In this document: one piece after another, positions 47,876 to 58,746 of the stretch
Numbering within the stretch: the first letter of the stretch is position 1
How the letters are laid out: each line of letters opens with the position of its first letter
Assembly: GCA_002886105.1 (NCBI GenBank)
Contig: CP025776.1
Coordinates: 5,022,001-5,086,000 of the forward strand
Direction: 5' to 3'
DNA: 64,000 nt
From: Enterobacter sp. EA-1
Lineage (GTDB): Bacteria; Pseudomonadota; Gammaproteobacteria; Enterobacterales; Enterobacteriaceae
Made by a program: the position numbers and the translations under genes
The notes under the pieces: generated by a model
Database searches by the model: none
What the model was told of the DNA's origin: nothing
Seen by the model: the letters and a program-made list of their open reading frames with translations, nothing else

Positions 47876-50642
47876 ATGTCACATTCAACAAAATATTCGC
47901 CGATAGCAATCGCTATTTCTGCGGCTCTGGCATCAATATTCATCCCAGTCCACGCAGCGTATTTAAATTTCAATGACTTGCCTGCAACAGGTCTGGTTTC
48001 TGATTTACCATCTGAGATCCAGGCGCTTATTCCATCCGGCGCAAGTGCAAATTACAGTAAAAACACCAGCGATCCTAACTATGTATATCAATGGAACACT
48101 GGCAGCATCCCAATTTATGGTAACAGTATTACTCTGAATGGCCCCGGAGCCGAAGCATTTGAACATACCGTTACTGTTATTCAGAACTCGACGACGGGCA
48201 GCCCTGGTGTCATATTTGGCGATGACTTAACGATTTATACACAATCCAAAGTTGCGGCAAATAATGGCAAAGATGTTGACGGGATCCGTACACACGGTAC
48301 CAACACGCCAGATAACCCGGTATTTGTAATAACCGGCGATCGCACCAAAATTTACGTTAACGGAGACAGCGGCGACGGGATTAACGCAGGCTACAGCTCT
48401 TTTAGTCAGGGTTATCTTGGTTCCGCCAACATCTACATTGGCAATGATGCGTATATTGAAACCACCGGTAACACCGGGCGCGGCGTTACCGCTTATGCCA
48501 TCAAGGACGCCACCGCGGCGAAAAACAATATCATCCTTGGCGATCGCGCACATATCGTTACCCGCGGCAACTATGCAGAAGGTATTCGCGCATACCAAAG
48601 CGGTTCTTATATCCGCACCGGGACAGGATGCAGTAATTGAAACGTACGGTAAATTGGCTTATGGCGCCTACGCAGGTTCCTCATCGAAGATTGAATTGGG
48701 CAAAAATGCCGACATCACCACCAATCTCGATGGCGCAAATGCGCTTTATGCCGCCGGCTCTTCAACTATCTCTTTAGCTGAAGACGCATCTATAACGACC
48801 AACGGTGTTGGAGCCTATGGGGTCTACGCAACGAATGCGACGGTAAACCTCGGTGATAACGCTTCAATCACAGTTAATAACAATAGCGGCACCGCATCCT
48901 CCGGCTTGCATGCGTTGTCGAAGGGGAAAATCAATCTGGCCGGCGGTGCAGCCATTACCATGGCCGGTGACAAAGCCAGCAATAACTATGCAATGTCGAC
49001 CATCAGCGGCGGGGTGATCGATGCCTCAGCCGGCGGAAAATTCACCATCGATGGCGATATTTCCTCATCCGGCGATAACAGCGCCATTCTGCTGTCGATG
49101 CGGGACAACTCATTATGGGATGGCGCATCCTATATTACCGGTGCAGCAACAACAGCGCTCACCATGAGCAATGCCGTCTGGAATATGACCGACAGCTCGA
49201 CACTGACCAGCCTGACGCTGGATTCAGGTGCGGTGGTGAATGTTCTGCATGATAACGACGGGTTGTGGAAGACGCTGACGGTGAACGGTGATTACACCGG
49301 TAACGGCGGTACGCTCGCCTTTAATACCGTGCTGGCTGACGACAACTCTGGAAACAGACAAAATGATTGTTAAAGGGAATACCGCCGGTAACACCTTTGT
49401 CGCCATTAATAATATTGGCGGGACAGGGGCGCAAACTGTTGAAGGTATCGAAATTATCGAAGTCGAGGGTAACTCCGCCGGTACCTTTGAAAAAGCAGGC
49501 CGTATCGTTGCCGGGGGTTACGACTATAACGTGGTGCAGAAAGCCAACAACTGGTACCTGACCAGCAAGATCGAAGATGTGGAGCCGGAACCTGAGCCTG
49601 ATCCGGTTGGACCCGAGCGCCCTATTGTGCCACCTTCTGTTGACCCGGTTACACCGGCAGGTAAGCATCAGTATCGCCCTGAATTCGGTAGCTATCTGGC
49701 CAACAACTATGCGGCAAATACGCTGTTCATGACCCGTCTGCACGATCGCCCTGGGTGAAACACAGTATACCGATGTTCTCACTGGCGAGAAAAAAGTCAC
49801 CGGCCTGTGGCTGCGTAATGTCGGCGGTCATACCCGCTTCCAAAGACGGCAGTGGTCAGTTAAAAACCAGCGGCAACCGCTATGTTATGCAACTGGGGGG
49901 CGATCTGGCGCAGTGGAGTACTGACGGTCTTGACCGCTGGCATGTAGGTGCAATGGCGGGCTATGCCAACAGTAGCAACACCACCAAATCGAACCTTACC
50001 GGCTACCACTCTCGCGGGAAAGTTTCCGGTTACAGCGTAGGGTTGTACGGTACACCGGTATGCCAATGAAGCGGATAAAACAGGTACCTATGTTGATAGC
50101 TGGGCACTCTATAACTGGTTTGATAACGACGTGACAGGCCGAGGAACAAGCGACTGAAAAATATAAGTCCAAGGGCATCACCGCTTCGGTTGAAGCCGGT
50201 TACAGCTTTAAAGTCGGCGAAAATGAACAGCGCAGTTTCTGGATCCAACCCAAAAGCCCAGCTGGTCTGGATGGGCGTTAAAGCAGGTGAGCATCGCGAG
50301 CAGAACGGCACGCGAGTGAAAGACGAAAGCAGTGGCAATCTGATGACCCGCCTTGGCGTGAAAGCCTACCTCAGCGATCGTAACCCGGTTGATGCAGGCA
50401 AAGACCGCCAGTTGCAGCCGTTTGTTGAAGCTAACTGGATCCACAACACGCAGACTACACGGGTGAAAATGGATGACGTGAGCAACAGCATGAGCGGGAC
50501 GAATAATATCGCTGAACTGAAAGCAGGCGTGGAAGGCCGGGTTACACCAAACCTGACACTGTGGGGCAACGTTGCTCAGCAGGTGGGGACCAAAGGCTAC
50601 AGTGACACACAAGGTATGCTGGGCGTGAAATACAGCTTCTGA
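47876..50642 (+). CDS. Type V autotransporter, probable adhesin
   Basis: About 920 residues. Signal peptide MSHSTKYSPIAIAISAALAS ends near PVHA. The passenger (to about residue 560) is a pertactin-like beta-helix rich in short repeats of the type GxxAxIxTxGxxAxGVxA, for example GAYGVYATNATVNLGDNASI. A proline/acidic linker (EPEPEPDPVGPERP) leads to the C-terminal autotransporter barrel: GLWLRNVGGHTRF, MQLGGDLAQWSTDG, VGAMAGYANS and the last strand MLGVKYSF ending in Phe. Breaks lie near 48615, 49350, 49750, 49845, 50060, 50143 and 50247. MisL/IcsA-like by barrel and layout; the binding target is unknown. Confidence 0.88.
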
Positions 50643-50657
50643 CAAACATACCGCTAT

Positions 50658-50687
50658 AAAAAAGCCGCTGACTTCAGCGGCTTTTTT
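50658..50687. terminator. Bidirectional terminator between the autotransporter gene and typA
   Basis: AAAAAAGCCGCTGA / TCAGCGGCTTTTTT: a long stem with A-tract and T-tract on opposite sides, 16 bases after the autotransporter stop and 25 bases from the typA stop. Confidence 0.9.
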
Positions 50688-50711
50688 CATTCTACTGGCA
50701 AAGAAGCGATC

Positions 50712-52540
50712 TTACTCTTCTTTCGTACCGCGCATTGCGCGTTTACGGTCGTTCTCAGTCAGGTGACGTTTACGGATACGAATGGACTGAGGAGTAACCT
50801 CGACCAGTTCGTCGTCATCGATAAACTCCAGCGCCTGCTCAAGCGTCATCTTAACCGGCGGAACCAGAACCGTGGCTTCGTCCGTACCGGACGCACGCAT
50901 GTTGGTCAGTTTTTTACCGGTCAGGCAGTTAACGGTCAGGTCGTTAGAACGGCTGTGAATACCGATGATCTGGCCTTCGTAAACTTCCGCGCCATGGCCC
51001 GAGGAACAGCTTACCGCGGTCCTGCAGGCTGAACAGTGCGAACGCAACCGCTTTACCCTGACCATTGGAGATCAGTACGCCGTTGTTACGCTGACCCACT
51101 TCACCCGGACGAACATCATCGTAATGGCTGAAAGTGGAGTACAGCAGACCGGTACCGGAGGTCATGGTCATGAACTCAGAACGGAAGCCAATCAGACCAC
51201 GGCTTGGGATCACGTAGTCGAGACGTACGCGGCCTTTACCGTCCGGATTCATGTTTTTCAGGTCGCCTTTACGCTCACCGAGCGCCTGCATCACAGAACC
51301 ACTGGTGCTGCTCTTCAACGTCCAGCGTAACGTTTTCGAACGGCTCTTGTTTACGGCCGTCGATTTCACGGAAGATAACTTTCGGACGGGAAACCGCCAT
51401 TTCGAAACCTTCACGACGCATGTTCTCGATAAGAACGGACAGGTGCAGCTCACCACGACCGGATACACGGAACGCGTCCGCATCTTCGGTTTCTTCCACG
51501 CGCAGCGCAACGTTGTGCACCAGCTCTTTGTTCAGACGGTCGAGGATCTGACGTGAAGTCACGTACTTACCTTCTTTACCGCAGAACGGAGAGGTGTTGA
51601 CGTTGAAGAACATGGTCACGGTCGGTTCATCAACAGACAGCGCCGGCAGCGCTTCTACATTTTGCGGATCGCAGATGGTGTCAGAGATGTTCAGCTCGCC
51701 CAGACCGGTGATCGCAATGATATCGCCCGCTTCTGCGACTTCGCTATCAATACGCTCCAGCCCCAGATGAGTCAGTACTTTACCGACTTTACCGTTACGG
51801 GTTTTGCCTTCGCTATCAATGATAGTGACCTGCTGGTTCCGGTTTCACTTTACCGCGTTTGATACGACCAATGCCGATTACACCAACGTAGTTGTTGTAG
51901 TCGAGCTGAGAGATCTGCATCTGCAGAGTGCCGTCCAGATCAACGTTCGGTGCCGGTACATGGTCAACAATCGCTTGGTACAGCGGGGTCATGTCTTCAG
52001 CCATGTCTTCGTGGTCCATACCCGCGATACCGTTCAGCGCAGAAGCGTAAACGATCGGGAAGTCCAGCTGCTCGTCGGTCGCGTCCAGTTAACGAACAGG
52101 TCAAAGACCTCGGGGTCAACAACCCAATCAGGACGCGCGCCGGGCGGTCAACTTTGTTGATTACCACAATCGGTTTCCCAGGCCATGGGCAAATGCTTTT
52201 TTGGTCACGAAGCGCGTTTGCGGCATCGGGCCGTCAAATGCGTCAACCACCAGCAGCACGGAATCAACCATGGACATCACACGCTCAACTTCACCACCGA
52301 AGTCGGCGTGCCTGGGGTATCAACGATGTTGATACGGTAATCATTCCATTTGATAGCGGTGTTTTTCGCGAGGATGGTAATCCCACGCTCTTTCTCCAAA
52401 TCGTTGGAGTCCATCACACGCTCTTGTGTTTCCAGCACGTTCGTCGAACGTACCGGATTGCTGCAGCAGCTTGTCAACCCGGTCGTTTTACCGTGGTCAA
52501 CGTGAGCAATGATGGCGATGTTACGCAGATTTTCGATCAC
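50712..52540 (-). CDS. typA: Ribosome-associated GTPase TypA/BipA
   Basis: BipA is a translational GTPase that binds the ribosome and helps 50S assembly at low temperature; about 607 residues. G1 is [15 protein letters not shown]3 is [14 protein letters not shown] (across a break near 52305), G4 is [13 protein letters not shown]. Further on: [75 protein letters not shown] and the end [16 protein letters not shown]. Breaks lie near 52480, 52450, 52305, 52175, 52140, 52090, 51840, 51300 and 50995. GTG start at 52538-52540. Shares an upstream region with divergent glnA. Confidence 0.96.
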
Positions 52541-52690
52541 AACTTTGCCTCAGGCATTAGAAATAGCGCGTTATTGTACACGTATTAATCGAAGGACTAA
52601 ACAGGATCACAAACATCCTCCGCAAACAAGTATTGCAGAGTTGCTTTGTGATCGCTTTCACGGAGCGTTAAAGGGGCATTTAACGAAAAT

Positions 52691-52739
52691 TGCACCAATA
52701 TAGTGCCCAATGTTCACATTGAAGCACTATATTGGTGCA
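52691..52739. promoter_or_regulatory. NtrC enhancer pair upstream of glnA
   Basis: Two 16-base NtrC sites, TGCACCAATATAGTGC at 52691-52706 and its exact inverse complement GCACTATATTGGTGCA at 52724-52739, separated by 17 bases. These are the high-affinity enhancer sites for sigma-54 glnAp2. Weaker NtrC-like words (TGGTGCA, TGCACTATACCGTGCA) lie at 52757-52784. The first site also overlaps the region of the upstream sigma-70 promoter glnAp1. Confidence 0.9.
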
Positions 52740-52814
52740 GCTCTTTCAACCATCATGGTGCAGCCCTTTTGCACTATACCGTGCATGATAACGCCTTTTA
52801 GGGGCATTTAAAAG

Positions 52815-52833
52815 TTGGCATAGATTTCGCTTT
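52815..52833 (+). promoter_or_regulatory. Sigma-54 promoter glnAp2
   Basis: TTGGCATAGATTTCGCTTT has the invariant GG (52817-52818) and GC (52829-52830) with exactly ten bases between, and closely matches the E. coli glnAp2 sequence. It lies about 90 bases before the glnA ATG. Confidence 0.93.
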
Positions 52834-52921
52834 AACTATTTTACGGCAACAACGCCAGTTTACGTAGTATTTGAAGACCTCGTTACCACGACGACAATGA
52901 CAAATCCGGGAGAGTTTAAGT

Positions 52922-54334
52922 ATGTCCGCTGAACACGTTTTGACGATGCTGAATGAGCACGAAGTGAAGTTTGTTGATCTGCGCTTCACAGATACTAAAG
53001 GTAAAGAACAGCACGTCACTATCCCAGCCCATCAGGTCAATGCCGACTTCTTCGAAGAAGGTAAAATGTTTGATGGTTCTTCGATTGGTGGCTGGAAAGG
53101 CATCAACGAATCCGACATGGTACTGATGCCGGACGCGACTACCGCTGTCATTGACCCGTTCTACGAAGAACCTACGCTGATCATCCGTTGCGATATCCGC
53201 GGAACTCGGCACCATGCAGGGTTACGACCGTGACCCGCGCTCCATCGCAAAACGTGCTGAAGAGTACCTGCGCGCTACCGGCATCGCAGACACCGTTCTG
53301 TTCGGGCCAGAGCCGGAATTCTTCCTGTTTGACGACGTTCGTTTCGGCAGCTCCATTTCCGGCTCCAGCGTTGCTATCGACGATATCGAAGGCGCATGGA
53401 ACTCCTCTACCAAATACGAAGGTGGCAACAAAGGTCACCGTCCGGCAGTTAAAGGCGGTTACTTCCCGGTTCCACCGGTTGACTCCGCTCAGGACCTGCG
53501 TTCCACCATGTGTCTGGTGATGGAAGAAATGGGCACGGTTGTTGAAGCTCACCACCACGAAGTGGCGACTGCTGGTCAGAACGAAGTGGCAACCCGCTTC
53601 AACACCATGACCAAAAAAAGCGGACGAAATTCAGATCTACAAATACGTTGTGCACAACGTTGCGCACCGTTTCGGTAAAACCGCGACCTTTATGCCGAAA
53701 CCGATGTTCGGTGATAACGGTTCCGGTATGCACTGCCATATGTCCCTGTCCAAGAACGGCACCAACCTGTTCTCTGGCGACAAATATGCAGGCCTGTCTG
53801 AAACAGCGCTGTACTACATTGGCGGCGTAATCAAACACGCGAAAGCCATCAACGCCCTGTCTAACCCGACCACCAACTCCTACAAGCGTCTGGTCCCGGG
53901 TTGCGAAGCACCGGTAATGCTGGCTTACTCTGCCCGTAACCGTTCTGCGTCTATCCGTATCCCGGTGGTTGCTTCTCCGAAAGCGCGTCGTATTGAAGTG
54001 CGTTTCCCGGATCCGGCAGCGAACCCGTACCTGTGCTTCGCAGCACTGCTGATGGCCGGTCTGGATGGTATTAAAAACAAAATCCATCCGGGCGAAGCCA
54101 TGGACAAAAACCTGTACGATCTGCCGGCTGGAAGAAGCGAAAGAAATCCCGCAGGTTGCAGGCTCTCTGGAAGAAGCACTCAACGCACTGAGCGCTGACC
54201 GCGAGTTCCTGACTGCTGGCGGCGTATTCACCGACGACGCGATCGATGCCTACATCGCGCTGCGTATCGAAGAAAACGACCGCGTTCGCATGACGCCGCA
54301 CCCGGTAGAGTTCGAACTGTACTACAGCGTTTAA
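52922..54334 (+). CDS. glnA: Glutamine synthetase
   Basis: GlnA makes glutamine from glutamate, ammonia and ATP as a dodecamer; 469 residues. Starts [20 protein letters not shown] after GGGAGA. Visible are [50 protein letters not shown] (metal and ammonium site), [31 protein letters not shown] and SASIRIPVV. The adenylylation Tyr lies in DKNLYDLP near 54115. Breaks lie near 53205, 53620 and 54130. Expression is set by glnAp1 and the NtrC-dependent glnAp2. Confidence 0.98.
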
Positions 54335-54344
54335 TAAATTTAAT

Positions 54345-54475
54345 ACTCAGCGGATTTCTTGTCGTAGCAAGGCGGCAACTGAGCGAATCCTCGGGAACAT
54401 AGATAACTATGTGACCGGGGTGAGCGAAGGCAGCCAACGCAGTTACGGCGAGAAAAGACGCCAGAGGATTTGTTG
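54345..54475. repeat. ERIC (IRU) element between glnA and glnL
   Basis: The stretch ATAACTATGTGACCGGGGTG and its following GAGCG closely match the conserved centre of the ERIC repeat (the ERIC2 primer word AAGTAAGTGACTGGGGTGAG), and GAGCGAATCCTCGGGAACAT gives the opposite arm. TTGTCGTAGCAAGGCGGCAA begins and an AAAAGACG word ends the element, total about 130 bases, near the usual 127. It lies in the glnA 3' UTR, upstream of the terminator, and is transcribed with glnA. Confidence 0.85.
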
Positions 54476-54489
54476 CCGTGGAACTTTTT

Positions 54490-54513
54490 AGCCCATCCCG
54501 GATGGGCTTTTTT
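54490..54513 (+). terminator. glnA intrinsic terminator
   Basis: AGCCCATC / GATGGGCT stem with a CCG loop followed by six T. It separates glnA from the glnLG promoter; partial read-through gives the glnALG message in enteric bacteria. A 3'-UTR small RNA (GlnZ in E. coli) ends at the equivalent terminator, and one could be released here, but I cannot define its 5' end. Confidence 0.88.
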
Positions 54514-54563
54514 CTCCACCAACAACCTGATCTATCGCGCTTTTTACCGATAAAAAGCTATAC

Positions 54564-54580
54564 TGCACTAAATTAGTGCA
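54564..54580. promoter_or_regulatory. NtrC site over the glnL promoter
   Basis: TGCACTAAATTAGTGCA is a perfect dyad matching NtrC sites and sits directly downstream of a GCTATACT -10-like box, about 20 bases before glnL. NtrC repression of glnLp is established in E. coli. Confidence 0.8.
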
Positions 54581-54600
54581 ACTATCCGGGAGACTGCTGA

Positions 54601-55653
54601 ATGGCAGTGGCGTGCTGCCCGATGCTGGGCAGATCCTCAATTCTTTAATCAACAGCATTTTGCTGGTTGATGATGAACTGGCAGTGCATTACGCGAACCC
54701 GGCTGCGCAACAATTGCTGGCGCAGAGTTCACGTAAGTTATTTGGCACACCTCTACCTGAATTACTGAGCTACTTCTCACTGAACATCGATCTGATGCGG
54801 GAAAGTCTGCACGCCGGACAGGGGTTTACCGATAACGAAGTCACACTCGTCATTGACGGGCGTTCACACATTCTTTCACTGACGGCGCAACGTTTGCCGG
54901 AGGGGCTGATCCTGTTGGAAATGGCGCCGATGGATAACCAGCGACGTTTGAGTCAGGAGCAGCTCCAGCATGCCCAACAAGTCGCTGCACGCGACTCGGG
55001 TGCGTGGACTGGCCCATGAAATCAAAAACCCGCTTGGTGGACTACGTGGTGCCGCGCAATTGCTGAGTAAAGCGCTGCCCGATCCGGCATTGCTGGAATA
55101 TACCAAAGTGATCATCGAGCAGGCCGACCGTCTGCGCAACCCTGGTGGATCGTCTGCTTGGTCCGCAACAGCCCGGAATGCATGTTACTGAAAGCATTCA
55201 TAAGGTTGCCGAACGTGTGGTGAATCTGGTGTCGATGGAACTGCCGGATAACGTCACGCTGGTCCGCGATTACGATCCCAGCCTCCCAGAACTGGCTCAC
55301 GATCCCGACCAAATCGAGCAAGTTTTACTGAATATTGTTCGCAATGCGCTGCAAGCGCTGGGACCGGAAGGTGGCGAGATCATTTTACGTACCCGTACCG
55401 CTTTCCAGTTAACGCTGCACGGTGTGCGCTATCGCCTCGGCGGCAAGAATAGATGTGGAAGATAACGGTCCGGGCATTCCTTCGCATCTCCGAGGATACG
55501 CTGTTCTATCCGATGGTGAGCGGACGTGAAGGCGGTACCGGACTTGGGTTGTCTATCGCACGAAGTTTGATCGATCAACATTCTGGCAAAATTGAATTTA
55601 CCAGTTGGCCGGGACATACCGAATTTTCGGTTTACCTGCCTATTCGGAAGTAG
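54601..55653 (+). CDS. glnL: Nitrogen sensor kinase NtrB
   Basis: NtrB phosphorylates NtrC when PII is uridylylated and dephosphorylates it with PII; cytoplasmic dimer, about 349 residues. PAS domain: [20 protein letters not shown] through [13 protein letters not shown]. The H-box [19 protein letters not shown] has the phosphorylated His, then [10 protein letters not shown] (N-box), [10 protein letters not shown] and [11 protein letters not shown] (G-boxes), ending VYLPIRK. The ATG at 54601 follows GGGAGA but needs one base added within the first four codons; other breaks lie near 55005, 55138 and 55440. Eight bases precede glnG. Confidence 0.95.
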
Positions 55654-55661
55654 AGGTGTTT

Positions 55662-57073
55662 ATGCAACGAGGGATAGTCTGGATCGTTGATGACGATAGC
55701 TCCATCCGTTGGGTGCTGGAACGCGCGCTCACCGGGGCAGGCTTGAGTTGTACAACATTTGAAAGTGCCAATGAAGTGCTAGATGCGCTAACCACCAAAA
55801 CCCCTGATGTACTGCTTTCGGATATTCGTATGCCGGGGATGGATGGACTTGCGTTACTGAAACAGATAAAGCAGCGCCATCCGATGCTTCCGGTCATCAT
55901 TATGACCGCACATTCCGATCTGGATGCCGCCGTCAGCGCCTACCAACAAGGGGCGTTTGATTATCTGCCCAAGCCATTTGACATTGATGAAGCCGTTGCG
56001 CTGGTCGAGCGCGCAATCAGCCATTATCAGGAACAGCAGCAACCACGTAATGTACAGGCCAGCGGTCCGACAACCGACATCATCGGCGAAGCCCCGGCAA
56101 TGCAGGATGTATTCCGCATTATTGGTCGCCTGTCGCGCTCGTCCATTAGCGTGCTGATTAACGGTGAATCCGGGACCGGTAAAGAGCTGGTCGCGCATGC
56201 GCTGCATCGCCATAGCCCACGGGTAAAAGCGCCGTTTATTGCGCTGAATATGGCCGCGATACCAAAAGATTTGATCGAGTCTGAGCTGTTTGGTCACGAG
56301 AAAGGGGCCTTTACCGGCGCGAACACCGTGCGTCAGGGTCGTTTTGAACAGGCCGATGGCGGGACGCTGTTTCTCGACGAAATCGGCGATATGCCGCTGG
56401 ATGTGCAGACCCGTTTGCTGCGCGTGCTGGCTGATGGCCAGTTCTATCGCGTGGGCGGTTATGCACCGGTAAAAGTCGATGTGCGCATTATCGCAGCCAC
56501 GCACCAGAACCTTGAGCTGCGTGTTCAGGAAGGGAAATTCCGTGAGGATTTATTCCACCGCCTGAACGTTATTCGCGTGCACTTGCCGCCACTGCGCGAA
56601 CGCCGGGAAGATATCCCTCGCCTTGCGCGGCACTTTTTGCAGGTTGCTGCCCGTGAACTGGGGGTGGAAACCAAGCAGCTCCACCCTGAAACGGAAGCGG
56701 CATTAACGCGTCTGCCCCTGGGGCGGGAACGTGCGTCAGCTCGAAAATACCTGTCGCTGGCTGACGGTAATGGCTGCAGGTCAGGAAGTCCTGATTCAGG
56801 ATCTGCCTGCCGAACTTTTCGAAACGACCACGCCGGATAACCCGTCACAGAGTCTACCGGACAGTTGGGCAACCCCTGCTGGCGCAATGGGCGGATCGCG
56901 CGCTGCGTTCCGGCCATCAAAATCTGCTCTCTGAAGCGCAACCGGAGATGGAACGGACACTGCTGACCACCGCATTGCGGCATACGCAGGGCCATAAACA
57001 GGAAGCAGCACGCTTGCTCGGCTGGGGCCGCAATACCCTGACACGTAAGCTGAAAGAGCTGGGAATGGAGTAG
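55662..57073 (+). CDS. glnG: Nitrogen regulator NtrC
   Basis: NtrC activates sigma-54 promoters such as glnAp2 when phosphorylated; about 469 residues. Receiver: [20 protein letters not shown], with [12 protein letters not shown] as phosphorylation site. AAA+ domain: Walker [16 protein letters not shown], the sigma-54 contact loop [14 protein letters not shown], Walker [13 protein letters not shown] and the sensor II region [13 protein letters not shown] across a break near 56720. The Fis-like C-terminus has [21 protein letters not shown] second break is near 56880. The printed frame joins glnL upstream; the real ATG at 55662 follows AGAGG. Confidence 0.97.
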
Positions 57074-57183
57074 ACGGCGGCAGAAGTGTAAAGATTGAAT
57101 AGTCAGTGCAAATTGCTGCGATTTCACCCCTTTACTGTTACCCGCAGTTAAGTATGATCTTGCCCGTTCACGGGGAGTTCATT

Positions 57184-57306
57184 ATGCTGGAATCATTCAT
57201 CAATATGGTTACGACAGGCGTCGAAGCTGGCGCGTCTGCAAGCCATACACCGCAAACAGCCATCGCGGCTGTGCTTTGCGCCGCGTTGGTTGGGCTGTTT
57301 AGCTAG
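57184..57306 (+). CDS. yshB: Small membrane protein YshB
   Basis: Intact 40-residue frame MLESFINMVTTGVEAGASAS-HTPQTAIAAVLCAALVGLFS with GGGAG seven bases before the ATG. It matches the E. coli small protein YshB, found at the same glnG-hemN junction, in its first and last residues, with a few extra residues in the middle. One C-terminal membrane helix is predicted. In Salmonella YshB has been linked to intracellular growth; its mechanism is not known. Confidence 0.88.
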   Translation: MLESFINMVTTGVEAGASASHTPQTAIAAVLCAALVGLFS

Positions 57307-57326
57307 TCTTACTGACGGCGCTGCGC

Positions 57327-57362
57327 TTATCAGGCCTACGCACCCTGTTGTAGGCCTGATAA
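57327..57362. repeat. REP-type palindrome between yshB and hemN
   Basis: A 13-base perfect inverted repeat (TTATCAGGCCTAC and complement) around a 10-base loop, preceded by GACGGCGCTGCGC, which is the layout of an enterobacterial REP unit. It separates convergent yshB and hemN and probably serves as their shared 3'-end element. Confidence 0.85.
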
Positions 57363-57370
57363 CACGCTCG

Positions 57371-58743
57371 CTAAATCACTCTTGAGAACTGCTGCAACCG
57401 CGCTTTCTGGCGCAGATAAGCGTCGAAGCACATGCAAATATTGCGGATCAGCAAACGCCCTTTCGCCGTTACCTGCAACCCGACTTCATCAACCGCCACC
57501 AGCCCGTCATCCACCAGCGGCGCTAACAAGCGCAAATCTTCGGCAAAATAGTCGCGAAAATCGATACCCCAGACATTTTCCACCGCACCGGAACGCCAGA
57601 CGGAAATTACAGATCAGCATTTTAATCACGTCACGGCGAATACAGTCATCACGGGTCAGCGCAATCCCCCGCCATAGCGCGTTACCGCGTTCGTCCACCT
57701 GCTGATAATAGTGTTTTAGCTCTTTCTGGTTTTGCGCGTAGCTGTCGCCAATCATGCTGATAGCGGAAACGCCCAGACCCAGCAGATCGCTATCGCCCTG
57801 TGGTGTAACCTCGAAATTGCGGTGTAACACGCCGTTACGCTGCGCCACAGCCAGCTCATCATTCGGACGGGCAAAGTGATCCATACCGATAAACTGATAA
57901 CCCGATGTGGTGAGCGAGGTGATGGTTTGCTGCAAAATATCCAGCTTCTGCTGGGCGGAAGGCAGATCGGCATCTTTGATTTTGCGCTGCGCGGCGAACA
58001 ACGTCGGCAAATGCGCATAGTTGAACACGCTCAGACGATCCGGGCTCAGCGCCGCCACGCGTTGTAGCGTAAAGGCAAAGCTTTCCGGCGTCTGTTTTGG
58101 CAGCCCATAAATCAGATCGATATTGGTCGAAGTAAAACCGATTTTCCGGGCGTGATTCAGCAGCGCGAAGATGAAATCTTCATCCTGCTCGCGGTTCACC
58201 AGCCGCTGGACTTCTTTATTAAAGTCCTGCACACCCATGCTCAGGCGATTAAAACCTTCGCGGCGCAGATGATCGAGAACGTCCAGCTCAATTTCGCGGG
58301 GATCGACTTCCAATCGAGATTTCAGCATCATCGTTAAAGGCAAAATGCTCCTCGCAGAAGCCCCATCAGGCGGCTGATTTGCGCTTTATTCAGGTAAGTT
58401 GGCGTACCGCCGCCCCAGTGCAACTGGCTGACGTGGCGGCCTTTAAATAGCGGCGCACGATGAACGATCTCTTGTTCCAGCGCGTCCGGTATTGATCGGC
58501 TTTATGCTGCTGCCGGGTAACAATCTTATTGCAGCCGCAGAAATAGCACAGCTTGTGACAAAACGGGATATGAACGTACAGCGATAGCGGACGCTCCGGA
58601 TAACGCGCAACAGCACGCTGAAAATCCTCTTCGCCGTAAGCGTCGGAAAACTCCAGCGCGGTAGGGTATGAGGTGTAACGCGGCCCGGAATAGTTATATT
58701 TCTGGATGAGGGCCGAGTCCCAGTCGATCACATGCTCTGACAT
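57371..58743 (-). CDS. hemN: Oxygen-independent coproporphyrinogen III dehydrogenase
   Basis: HemN is a radical-SAM enzyme that converts coproporphyrinogen III to protoporphyrinogen IX without oxygen; 457 residues. Starts MSEHVIDWDSALIQKYNYSG. The cluster motif PFCHKLCYFCGC (CxxxCxxC) follows, then GGGTPTYL across a break, SIEVDPREIELDVLDHL, RLSMGVQDFNKEVQRLVNRE and TNIDLIYGLPKQTPESF. It ends KARLQQFSRVI. Breaks lie near 58485, 58355, 58315, 57810 and 57600. GGAAGGAG lies 8 bases before the ATG. Confidence 0.97.
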
Positions 58744-58746
58744 TGC

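Noticed and set aside
52691-52739. Terminal inverted repeats of a small mobile element before glnA
   Set aside because: Both arms are NtrC sites and the sigma-54 promoter is correctly spaced downstream; no target duplication is seen.
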